From Vampirovibrionales bacterium (lineage in GTDB: Bacteria; Cyanobacteriota; Vampirovibrionia; Vampirovibrionales; Vampirovibrionaceae): a stretch of 64,000 nt of DNA. The notes under the pieces were generated by a model. It saw only the letters and a program-made list of their open reading frames with translations. It was not told the origin of the DNA and did no database searches. Shown here piece by piece: positions 8,780 through 16,040 of this stretch. Position numbers and translations under genes: made by a program. Where the stretch lies: the NCBI GenBank assembly GCA_029866025.1, contig JARXAD010000012.1, positions 1-64,000 on the forward strand. The letters run 5' to 3'. The first letter of the stretch is position 1. Each line of letters opens with the position of its first letter.

Positions 8780-9248
8780 AATACTGATCCAAATAGGGCG
8801 TGAGTTTTTCCAACCGCAAGGAATCGGGGCGCCCCATGCTGTTGAGCAACGCAGGCACCACTTTGTTCATTTGGCAAGCAAAGCTGTAATGGCCGCGAGG
8901 AATAGAACAGTTGTCGCAATCGGACTTGGTGACGTAGCACTTAATGGCCTGATCCGTCCACGTTTGGGTAATGGACGTAGACACTTCCACTAATTCATCC
9001 ATCACTGTATCGTTATCAAAGCTTTCGGTCGTCAGCAATGTGGAGCGAGGGATTGTCATCCCTGTTTTTAAGGTTTCTTGCTGCTGTTGCTGGGCGGTTT
9101 CTATACTAGTAATGGCTTTTTGACGCCGTTGTTCCTTACTCCAAAAGGTGTCAATCTCGCTAAGCTGGGCTTGTATGGCAGCCACAGCTGCAGGCACCGA
9201 ACCGGTAGAGTTTAATAAGGTTTGGGCCACTAAAGAAGGAGGCGTCAT
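8778..9248 (-). CDS. Orphan protein with a cysteine-rich C-terminal motif
   Basis: I know no family for this protein, 156 residues from the ATG at 9248; an upstream GTG at 9284 would give 168. The N-terminal half is helical and glutamine rich (AQQQQQET). The C-terminal part has a dense polar motif CYVTKSDCDNCSIPRGHYSFACQ at about residues 105-127, written here as key residues C, C, C, H and C. This could bind a metal or be disulphide-linked. The following VVPALLNSMGRP is hydrophobic. No Shine-Dalgarno is convincing. The gene is convergent with the 771-codon gene and divergent from the phosphatase at 9450. Confidence 0.65.
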   Translation of the reverse strand: MTPPSLVAQTLLNSTGSVPAAVAAIQAQLSEIDTFWSKEQRRQKAITSIETAQQQQQETLKTGMTIPRSTLLTTESFDNDTVMDELVEVSTSITQTWTDQAIKCYVTKSDCDNCSIPRGHYSFACQMNKVVPALLNSMGRPDSLRLEKLTPYLDQY

Positions 9249-9449
9249 AAGAAGGGGGGTCTCTCTGTCTTGACGATGAATCACAATGAATACTGCGTAA
9301 ATGCTCCCTTATGCTAACCAGTCGCCCAGCTAATTGACCACCCTCTGAATGGTGGAAGTGGCGGGCCATGACTCCAGCAAGCAGAGGACATCGCCCTACA
9401 AACAGCCGGACCCTGATACAAAATTTGGCATAATAAAGCCACGTTTCTT

Positions 9450-10688
9450 TTGGATAAAGAAAGCACCCCACCCCTTGTGACGTGGTTGTATATTACTGCC
9501 CAAACGCCCCCTACCGGCTTTCCTCCCCACTGTACGGAAGGCACGCTCGCCGACGCCCAAGCCGCATTGGCCAACGGTGCGCCACTCACCGGCGTTATTA
9601 CTGGCTGGAACAATGCGTCTGCTATCGCCGATTTACAGCACCACCACAACACCCTGGCATGGGTGGTGTGGGAGCCACTCTCACCTGCCTTTGACTCTCC
9701 AAAAACAAATCTTACGCCTGACGACGTTTGGGTGGGACCTCTTTCCATTGAAGAACAAGAACAACGCCTGCAGTGGGCTGCCCAGCGCGGGCATGAACGA
9801 GGCCACGCCCTTAGCAAACTCGCCCAGCTGCAAAAACAATTTAAAGGCATCCAAGATGACACGGCCCGCCGCAACCATGCCGTGGAAAGCGATTTGTACA
9901 TGGCACGCCAACTACAACAAAGTTTGCTTCCTAAACCCTTAGCCGATCCAGTACCCGCTCCTGACGATTTGGCTTTTTGCTTTAGCAAAGTACCCGTCAT
10001 TACCCCACACCTAATGCTGCGGGGGCTCTACATTCCCAGCGATGCCCTAGGGGGTGACCTGTACGACGCCATTACCTACCCCGATGGCAGCGTCGGCTTG
10101 CTGGTGGCTGATGTTTCGGGCCACGGCATTAAAGCTGGGTTTATTACCGCTATTTTAAAGGCACTGTACCAGCAAACGGCGCGCCAAACCCCTAATCCTG
10201 CCGCCATTTTACAAACTCTTAATCACCAACTAGCAGGCATTATCAATACCGGTGACTACATTACAGCCGTGGCCATGCATGCCACCCCTCAACCCGATGG
10301 CACCTTAACGTTGTTGTACAGCAGCGCCGGACATCCTTACCCCATGAAAATTTTTACTACGGAGCAAGGGGTCACCTTAGAGCGACTGGAAGCCGGTTCG
10401 GCCCCCTTGGTGTGGTTTGCCGATATGACCTATGACAACACAGCCCTTACCCTCAATGCCGGTGATGGTGTGTTTATTTTTACCGACGGCATTACGGAAT
10501 TGCGCAATGCCAGCGATGAATTGTTTGGGGAAGAGCGCTTGGAAGAGCGCATTAAAGCCCTATACCAACGCGGGGCCAACCCCTTGCCCGATTACTTACT
10601 GCAAGAGCTGTCCGACTTTAGCGAAGGCGTACCCTTGGGCGACGACGTGAGCCTACTATGGCTAACGGTAGGCAATAGCGACTCTTAA
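9450..10688 (+). CDS. PP2C-type (SpoIIE/RsbU-like) serine phosphatase
   Basis: The C-terminal part of this 412-residue protein (about 165-408) is a PPM-type phosphatase. It has ALGGDLYDA, ADVSGHGIKAGFITA, YSSAGHPYP, FTDGITELRN and GDDVSLLWL, which carry the metal-binding aspartates. Such enzymes dephosphorylate anti-sigma antagonists in partner-switch signalling. A coiled-coil linker (about 110-150) joins it to a short alpha/beta N-terminal domain that may be a degenerate receiver; no phospho-acceptor Asp motif is obvious. The start is doubtful: TTG at 9450 or GTG at 9477. A CATAAT box at 9429-9434 would place the transcript start only a few bases before the TTG. Confidence 0.88.
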   Translation: MDKESTPPLVTWLYITAQTPPTGFPPHCTEGTLADAQAALANGAPLTGVITGWNNASAIADLQHHHNTLAWVVWEPLSPAFDSPKTNLTPDDVWVGPLSIEEQEQRLQWAAQRGHERGHALSKLAQLQKQFKGIQDDTARRNHAVESDLYMARQLQQSLLPKPLADPVPAPDDLAFCFSKVPVITPHLMLRGLYIPSDALGGDLYDAITYPDGSVGLLVADVSGHGIKAGFITAILKALYQQTARQTPNPAAILQTLNHQLAGIINTGDYITAVAMHATPQPDGTLTLLYSSAGHPYPMKIFTTEQGVTLERLEAGSAPLVWFADMTYDNTALTLNAGDGVFIFTDGITELRNASDELFGEERLEERIKALYQRGANPLPDYLLQELSDFSEGVPLGDDVSLLWLTVGNSDS

Positions 10689-10690
10689 CA

Positions 10691-11488
10691 TTAAGCGATG
10701 ACGGTGGTTTTTCTTTTTTGAGCCACGGTAGCCAATCGTACCAACGCATCAATGCTGTCATTCAACGTGGATTTTTCCGTCCAGCGCTGTTTTTTAGTAC
10801 CCGCCACCGTGCGCAACACCAGCTGGGTCAGCTCACCACAACGGGTAATTTCCAAACGCGGATGCGCTTCGGTAACCGTTTGGCCAATTTGCACCACGGT
10901 AGCCACACCCGCCAAGGGATTGGCCATGCTGGGGGGAATGTGCATGACTTGTACCGGTGTGGTGCCTGCCAACACTTGTTTTTCCAATTGTTCTATCACC
11001 GTCACCCAGTCCTGATTATCGGCAGGGTTTTCATACAAAGGGGATTGCAACGAGGCATACACCGCCTGAAACAGCGCCGCAATGGGGGAAGCTTCGGCAG
11101 AAGACAGTGACAATAGCGAACCATCCAGTACCTGTGGCGTCGCCGATGAAGGCGAACTGACGGCAATAGACCAGCGATGGAGGGACGCAGGGGTGTCATT
11201 TTTTAAGGTGTTTTCGGGATACGTGGCCGTTAGGGTAAAGGTTATGGGCGATTCGTTGTTCGGTTGAAGTAGGGCTCCCGTCCATTCGTCTTCTATGTGA
11301 AGTGCCGTGCTAAAAATGCCCGGACGTTTGGTTTGCTTGCGCTGCCACCGCACCGCACCACTTTTGGTTTGCTGCAACGCATTGGCCAGCATGGCCGATA
11401 ACCCTTGAGAAGGGGGCGACGCCACAACCACGGGTGGCACAAAAACAGAAGTAACATGGGGGCGAGAAAGGCGACGGACGGTCATCAT
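10691..11488 (-). CDS. Orphan protein, unknown function
   Basis: I do not recognise this 265-residue protein. The N-terminus has basic residues followed by a short hydrophobic valine/proline stretch (about 12-25), which does not form a clear signal peptide. The middle looks beta-rich, with repeated Thr/Ser (about 60-130). The last third alternates helices and strands and ends in a lysine-rich tail. The start is an ATG pair following an AAGGATCC stretch that can serve as a ribosome site. It converges on the phosphatase gene with only two bases between stops, and no terminator is visible there. Confidence 0.65.
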   Translation of the reverse strand: MMTVRRLSRPHVTSVFVPPVVVASPPSQGLSAMLANALQQTKSGAVRWQRKQTKRPGIFSTALHIEDEWTGALLQPNNESPITFTLTATYPENTLKNDTPASLHRWSIAVSSPSSATPQVLDGSLLSLSSAEASPIAALFQAVYASLQSPLYENPADNQDWVTVIEQLEKQVLAGTTPVQVMHIPPSMANPLAGVATVVQIGQTVTEAHPRLEITRCGELTQLVLRTVAGTKKQRWTEKSTLNDSIDALVRLATVAQKRKTTVIA

Positions 11489-11639
11489 GGGGATCCTTTT
11501 GGAAACCTGACAGATAGAGGAGAGCTACAGGCACCACCCTAAGCAAAACGCCCGCGCCGTCCATCCGTCGATGGGCGTAGGCACCCTACACCCTTGGATG
11601 AATCTTAGGGATGAATCTTGTGGGTGAAAAGCCCTCAAC

Positions 11640-11672
11640 AAAAAAGCCCCCACAGGATGTGAAGGCTTTTTC
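11640..11672 (-). terminator. Terminator of the DUF3291 gene
   Basis: On the minus strand AAAAAGCC..CAC pairs with GTG..GGCTTTTTT, about 20 bases after the stop at 11694. The stem has a small internal loop and ends in a T6 tract. Confidence 0.75.
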
Positions 11673-11693
11673 TCAATAAAACTAGAGCTACGA

Positions 11694-12182
11694 TTAAATA
11701 CAGGTTGATTCTTCACTGCGATAATAATTATCGGGGGGAATTTTGTCTTTAAACGTAAAGGCAAATGGTGTTGGACCATGAATTTTTAAATGCTCCATTC
11801 GCTCTTTTGCCTCAGCAATAGAAGGGATATGCCCTGTAGGAATCCACCATAATGCCATATGAGGAGTATTCATTGTCTTAAACCATTGGCTTCGCTGCGC
11901 TAATAATTCCACATGCTTGGTTTGATAAACAAATCTCGATAAATGTTCGGGTGTTTGCCACACCGACATATTGATAATAACGAGGGGATCGTCACTCCAT
12001 GTAATATCAGTAGCGTTATTGTCTTCGCCAATTAACCGCCAGACGAAACCTGGCTGCTCTTCAGCTAGGGCGTTAATCTCGTCAAGACGATCGACAAACC
12101 CCTTTAGAAGCGGTGTATCTAATGGCGCTATTGCTTTAGAAATATTAATTTGAGCAAGGTGATAGTGCGAGGTCGTCAACAT
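11694..12182 (-). CDS. DUF3291 domain-containing protein
   Basis: This 162-residue protein matches the DUF3291 family over its whole length. It shows the opening YHLAQINI, then a PGFVWRL segment, the INMSVWQTPEHLSRFVY core and HMALWWIPTGHIPS. The fold is thought to be a ferredoxin-like alpha/beta barrel related to antibiotic monooxygenases, but no activity is established. The gene is AT-richer than its neighbours. It lies immediately downstream of an odd tRNA-Ala-like element, which may mark an old integration point. It ends at a clear terminator. Confidence 0.85.
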   Translation of the reverse strand: MLTTSHYHLAQINISKAIAPLDTPLLKGFVDRLDEINALAEEQPGFVWRLIGEDNNATDITWSDDPLVIINMSVWQTPEHLSRFVYQTKHVELLAQRSQWFKTMNTPHMALWWIPTGHIPSIAEAKERMEHLKIHGPTPFAFTFKDKIPPDNYYRSEESTCI

Positions 12183-12202
12183 GCCTAGTCTTCTAAAATT
12201 AA

Positions 12203-12290
12203 TGGTGGAGATGAGAGGATTTAAACCTGGGACCCCACCGTAATTAAGGCAAAGAGCAATGCAGTTGCTATTTTTACCAAAATTATCCCC
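12203..12290 (-). tRNA. tRNA-Ala/tmRNA-like element, probably degenerate
   Basis: Read on the minus strand, these 88 bases begin GGGGATA and end CATCTCC-ACCA. The ends pair over six bases with a G3-U70 wobble, the identity mark of alanine tRNA and tmRNA. An AT-only D-arm-like hairpin (ATTTT-GGTA-AAAAT) and a hairpin AGCA-ACTGCAT-TGCT follow; TGC sits at the anticodon position, but residue 33 is C. The T arm is damaged: only AGG/CCT pair around TTTAAAT. The remaining 24 bases form an overlong variable region. It starts 10 bases after the rpoZ stop. It is more likely a pseudogene or att-like remnant than a working tRNA. Confidence 0.4.
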
Positions 12291-12300
12291 CTTTTAAATA

Positions 12301-12531
12301 TTAGCCAATCAGACCATCGCCCAAATCAATTTCGCTGGCTTTCATAATAATGGATTGGTAAATAACTTTATCCGTAGAAATGGTGGTGGTGGTAAAGGGG
12401 TCTTCTTGGTTGTGACGACGGTGCTCATCGCGCAATTTTTTAGCGCTTTCCGACACTTCCAGCACCAGCTGGTAGCGGTTTTCCACGCCTTCGTTTAAAT
12501 CAGAAGCAACTTCAATAATGGTGGAGGTCAT
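12301..12531 (-). CDS. rpoZ: DNA-directed RNA polymerase omega subunit
   Basis: This 76-residue protein has the omega core NRYQLVLEVSESAKKLRDE (residues 18-36), matching the conserved R-[YF]-x-L-V-x-x-x-x-x-R-A-x-x-L segment. It is followed by the linker and a KVIYQSIIMKASEI helix, as in the KPV-x-x-A-x-x-E-I segment of other omegas. Omega wraps the beta-prime C-terminus and helps polymerase assembly. The length fits the cyanobacterial form. The assignment is by pattern only; the usual second arginine of the core is replaced by lysine. It lies between the sepF terminator and the tRNA-like element. Confidence 0.7.
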   Translation of the reverse strand: MTSTIIEVASDLNEGVENRYQLVLEVSESAKKLRDEHRRHNQEDPFTTTTISTDKVIYQSIIMKASEIDLGDGLIG

Positions 12532-12620
12532 ACGCTAAAACCTTATTTCTAGGCTGCCAAGGCAGCTTGCAAAACATTAAAAAAGGAGGAAATCAAAAGG
12601 CACTGAATCATACACCATAG

Positions 12621-12666
12621 AAAAAAGACGGGCAGAAATCAATGAGAGGCTTCTGACCCGTCTTTT
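12621..12666. terminator. Strong bidirectional terminator after sepF
   Basis: AAAAGACGGG-CAGAA pairs with TTCTG-A-CCCGTCTTTT, with one bulged A. Both sides have A or T tracts. It ends the minus-strand sepF transcript and separates it from rpoZ. Confidence 0.9.
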
Positions 12667-12717
12667 GGTTTGTCTAATCCATTCCGATAATCAGTACAAA
12701 GGTCTACTCCGTAGCCG

Positions 12718-13197
12718 TTAGTGCCAGTAGGTTTCACCACCAGCAGGCGTCATGGCTGTGTAAGGCTTTTGGTGTTCAATCATTACATTGCTGGGGGTAA
12801 ACATAAACACACCGTCGCCAATGCGCTGTTGGTGGCCTTCAATGGCATGGGTAGCACCGGAAAGGAAATCCACCACACGTTGCGATTGGTCTGTATCCAG
12901 CATGTGCAGGTTAATGAGAACACTACGACGATTGCGCAGGTGCTCAATCAAATCCAGCGCTTCTTCAAAGGCGCGGGGTTCAATCACCACCACTTGCTGC
13001 ATACCACCGGCAGTAGCGGGATGATCCACCACCTTGAGGTGTTTGCGTGTTTTTTTCGTAGCTTCCAGCTCAAATTCGCTGGCTGCTGGTTGAGAATACT
13101 GATTCATGTCGTACTCGTCCATATAATCCATCAACGTATCATCGTAAGGGTCGCCGGTAACCCAATTACGGAGTTTATGCATCAGCCCCGTGCTCAT
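12718..13197 (-). CDS. sepF: Cell division protein SepF
   Basis: From the ATG at 13197 the protein has 159 residues. GGAGG lies nine bases upstream, which favours this start over the longer ORF. It opens with an amphipathic helix (MSTGLMHKLRNWV) of the type that anchors SepF to the membrane. An acidic, Tyr/Asp-rich linker follows, and the SepF domain begins near residue 65: VVVIEPRAFEEALDLI, RRSVLINLHMLDTDQSQRVVDFLSGA and a final GDGVFMFTPSNVMI. SepF tethers and bundles FtsZ filaments at the division site. Its closeness to yggS is conserved in Gram-positive bacteria and Cyanobacteria. Confidence 0.93.
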   Translation of the reverse strand: MSTGLMHKLRNWVTGDPYDDTLMDYMDEYDMNQYSQPAASEFELEATKKTRKHLKVVDHPATAGGMQQVVVIEPRAFEEALDLIEHLRNRRSVLINLHMLDTDQSQRVVDFLSGATHAIEGHQQRIGDGVFMFTPSNVMIEHQKPYTAMTPAGGETYWH

Positions 13198-13457
13198 GGA
13201 TGGTGTTCCTCCAAAATCTCTATCCGTAAACGTGTTGTACTGATTTGAATGAGAGAGACGAGGCAGCTCAAAACAAACCCCGCACGCTTCATGCAACGTG
13301 TGAATAAAACTTTACACAAGGATATCAAAAGGGACAACCCTTGATGTGAAACTGATAGTCAACCGGATCCTAAAAAGGGATCCCCCAGCGGATCTGAGCC
13401 ATTCGGACTGGTTTTTGACATTTCCAAATAGGCCTTAATGATGAGTGCGCGTTGCGC
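13198..13457. other. yggS-sepF intergenic region
   Basis: This is a 260-base gap on a shared transcription direction. Two GGATCC palindromes at about 13366-13384 flank a CTAAAAAG spacer and can pair. Presumably it holds the sepF promoter. No gene is seen. Confidence 0.4.
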
Positions 13458-14135
13458 CTACCGCTCTCCAAACAAGGTTCGCCCCAAGCGAACCATGGTG
13501 CTGCCGCAGGCAATAGCGGTGGCGTAGTCGTCGCTCATGCCCATGGAGAGTTGGGGCAGAGGGTGGCCGTGGGTACTGACAAGATAGTCGCGAAAGTCTA
13601 CTAAGCCCATAAAGACTACTTGCAGAGTGGCTTCATCGGCATCAAAAGGTGCCATGGTCATCAGGCCCTCAATACGGATAGCCGGTAACGCCACTAATTG
13701 GGCAAACCGAGCATTCAATGATTCATTCGAAAAACCTCCTTTGGAGGCCTCGCCGGAAATGTTGACTTGCAGCAACACCCGTTGAACCAGCCCTGCTGCG
13801 GCATTGGCATCATTTAGCTTTTGGGCCACCTCTAAGCGATCCACGGAATGAATCAGCTCAAATTTACCCACCGTCTTATTTACTTTGTTGGTTTGCAAGG
13901 GGCCTATTAGGTGCCAGCGCAAATTGGGACACGAACTTTCCAGCTGGGTCTGCTTCTCCAAGGCTTCTTGAACCTTGTTTTCCCCTACGTCAAAAATACC
14001 CGCATCATAAACAGTTTTTACCACGCTGGCAGGGTGGGTTTTCGTCACTGCCACCAAGGTGACCCGTTGAGGCGCATGGGCCAATTCCTCTTGAACGCTT
14101 TGAACACGGTGACAAATGTACTCGGGGGAAGGCAC
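13458..14135 (-). CDS. yggS: YggS/PLPBP family pyridoxal phosphate homeostasis protein
   Basis: This 225-residue protein has the alanine-racemase-like barrel of the YggS family. The PLP lysine sits in VAVTKTHP at residue 32, followed by GENKVQEALEK, the conserved WHLIGPLQTNK, HSVDRLEVAQKLN, VLLQVNISGEASKGG, GLMTMAP and the phosphate-binding C-terminal SMGMSDDYATAI and VRLGRTLFGER. The protein carries PLP and balances vitamin B6 and amino-acid pools rather than catalysing a known reaction. It is divergent from the permease gene at 14227. Confidence 0.95.
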   Translation of the reverse strand: MPSPEYICHRVQSVQEELAHAPQRVTLVAVTKTHPASVVKTVYDAGIFDVGENKVQEALEKQTQLESSCPNLRWHLIGPLQTNKVNKTVGKFELIHSVDRLEVAQKLNDANAAAGLVQRVLLQVNISGEASKGGFSNESLNARFAQLVALPAIRIEGLMTMAPFDADEATLQVVFMGLVDFRDYLVSTHGHPLPQLSMGMSDDYATAIACGSTMVRLGRTLFGER

Positions 14136-14226
14136 GCGGTATCTCCTTACTTGTTATAGAAAGAATTACTTTAACCCAACGGCTTTCGCTCTTTTAGTTC
14201 GCCCTCAAAGCCTTTACTATAAAGAC

Positions 14227-15192
14227 ATGCCCTTCCGTTTGCCACCCCTACTGCTAGCGTGGTGTAAACCACTGGTTCACAGCCTTCTGACGTTACTGAT
14301 GGTGATGGTGGTGACCTTTGCACTGCTACGCGCCCTGCCCGGCGGCCCCTTTGATAAAGACAAACGATTGCCCCCCGCCGTAATGGAGCAACTGGAGGCC
14401 AAGTACCACCTGAATGCCCCCGTATGGCAGCAATTACTGGCCTACAGCGGCAACGTGCTTCGCGGCGATCTGGGCCCGTCGTACAAATACACCAGCCGCA
14501 CCGTACAAGAGGTGATGAGCGAAGCCCTGCCCCCTACCCTTATCCTAGGGGCCTTGTCGCTACTATTGGGGTGCAGCGCAGGCATGTCGGTAGCCTTATT
14601 GCCGTGGCTGTTACCAGCGAGAGCCCAACAAACCAAAGCCGCATTAGACACCCTTGCTTCCACGCTGGGATTGGCATCACTCTCGGCGCCTAGTTTTGTG
14701 GTGGCGGGCAGTTTGGTACTATTATTTGCATTGGAGCTGCGATGGCTCCCCGCCGCACGCCTTACCAACCCAATGGATGCCATTTTGCCCACGTTGGCCT
14801 TGGCCACCGTGCCCTTTGGTTACACCGTATTGTGGGTGCGTAAAGCCTTGTGGCAGCAAGCAGGGCAAGGCTATTTACAGGTGAAGCACGCCTTGGGCAT
14901 CCAGGCCAACCAAATTACCTTGAATCATCAGTGGCGAAACGCCCTGCTGCCTTGGATGAGCCTGATGGGACCGTTGGCCGCCGGCTTGTTAACAGGATCT
15001 TTTGCCGTAGAAACCATCTTTGCCATTCCTGGCGTGGGTAAGCTGTTTGTACTGTCGGTGATTGATCGCGATTACCCTGTGGTGATGGGCATTACCTTGC
15101 TGTACAGCGTGTTGCTCATTGCATTGAACTTGGTGAGCGAAAGCCTGTTACGCTGGCTGGATCCGCGCTTGCGGGTGGAGGCCACGCCATGA
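14227..15192 (+). CDS. ABC transporter permease, DppB/OppB type
   Basis: The 321-residue inner-membrane protein is counted from the ATG at 14227; the longer ORF overlaps yggS and is not convincing. It has an N-terminal membrane helix followed by ALLRALPGGPFDKDK, typical of DppB proteins. Five further membrane spans follow, with the EAA-type coupling loop HALGIQANQITLNHQWRNALLPW and the closing FAIPGVGKLFVLSVIDRDYPVVMG. It forms half of a dipeptide, oligopeptide or nickel import channel. The stop overlaps the start of the next permease (ATGA), so the two are translationally coupled. No binding protein or ATPase gene is adjacent. Confidence 0.9.
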   Translation: MPFRLPPLLLAWCKPLVHSLLTLLMVMVVTFALLRALPGGPFDKDKRLPPAVMEQLEAKYHLNAPVWQQLLAYSGNVLRGDLGPSYKYTSRTVQEVMSEALPPTLILGALSLLLGCSAGMSVALLPWLLPARAQQTKAALDTLASTLGLASLSAPSFVVAGSLVLLFALELRWLPAARLTNPMDAILPTLALATVPFGYTVLWVRKALWQQAGQGYLQVKHALGIQANQITLNHQWRNALLPWMSLMGPLAAGLLTGSFAVETIFAIPGVGKLFVLSVIDRDYPVVMGITLLYSVLLIALNLVSESLLRWLDPRLRVEATP

Positions 15193-16001
15193 GCAGCAAC
15201 ACTCTGACACCGGTTGCGTCATTCACACTGCCTTTGGTTGGGTTGGGGCTCATTCTATTGGGGACCCTTGCAGGCTTGGCCAACGGCCACGACCCCGCCT
15301 TCATTAACGTTGCCGATCCTCTCAAGCCTATTTTTTCCAGCCCCTACTGGCTTGGTACCGATGACCTGGGGCGAGACCTCTGGGCCCGCCTTGCCCAAGG
15401 GGGATTGATTAGCCTCTGGGTAGGGTTTGCAACGGCGCTGGCTTCTGTGGTGCTGGGGGGAATATTGGGCATTGTGGCGGCCCGTTGCGGCGGCTGGGTA
15501 GATGCGTGGGTGATGCGAGGCGTGGACGTGCTGAGTAGCCTGCCCAGCCTAATGCTGGTAGTACTACTGAGTGTGGTGTTGGGAAAAAGCCTGTGGGCGC
15601 TAGTCCTGTCCATCACTCTCCTCAGCTGGCCCGATGCCACCCGTGTCATTCGCGCGGCCACCCGCCAACAACTCATTGAGCCTTATATGGAAGCCTACAC
15701 CGCTTTGGGTGGCGGCACGGGTCGGTGGTTGTCTCATTACTGGGTTCGAAACGTAGCAGACGTCCTAATTTTGGCCACCACCCTCACCGTCCCCCGCGCC
15801 ATCTTGGCAGAATCCACCCTCAGTTTTTTGGGGCTGGGCGTGGCTCCCCCCCTCAGCAGCTGGGGCACCTTGGCCAGCGATGGCTGGCAGCTGGTTCGTG
15901 TTGCACCTTCGTTACTCATCCTTCCCACCGCATGCATTTTTATCACCCTGTTGGGGTTTAATAGCATAGGCGACTGGCTGGAGGCCCGCCTAAAGCGCTA
16001 A
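15189..16001 (+). CDS. ABC transporter permease, DppC/OppC type
   Basis: This 270-residue membrane protein is the partner of the preceding permease. It has the DppC hallmarks: YWLGTDDLGRDLWARLAQGG in the first third (conserved L-G-T-D-x-x-G-R-D), SLPSLMLVVLL, the coupling loop ALGGGTGRWLSHYWVRNVADVLI, and ESTLSFLGLGVAPPLSSWG near the end. It starts inside the stop codon of the upstream gene. About 40 bases separate it from priA, so it may be part of a permease-priA transcript. The missing ATP-binding and periplasmic subunits must be encoded elsewhere if the system works. Confidence 0.92.
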   Translation: MSSNTLTPVASFTLPLVGLGLILLGTLAGLANGHDPAFINVADPLKPIFSSPYWLGTDDLGRDLWARLAQGGLISLWVGFATALASVVLGGILGIVAARCGGWVDAWVMRGVDVLSSLPSLMLVVLLSVVLGKSLWALVLSITLLSWPDATRVIRAATRQQLIEPYMEAYTALGGGTGRWLSHYWVRNVADVLILATTLTVPRAILAESTLSFLGLGVAPPLSSWGTLASDGWQLVRVAPSLLILPTACIFITLLGFNSIGDWLEARLKR

Positions 16002-16040
16002 GTTTAATCATTCCTACTATCCACCTTTTTTTGAGTGCCC

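Noticed and set aside
12203-12290. Complete tmRNA
   Set aside because: Only 88 bases separate the two ends, with no tag reading frame, so at most a fragment or tRNA-like remnant is present.
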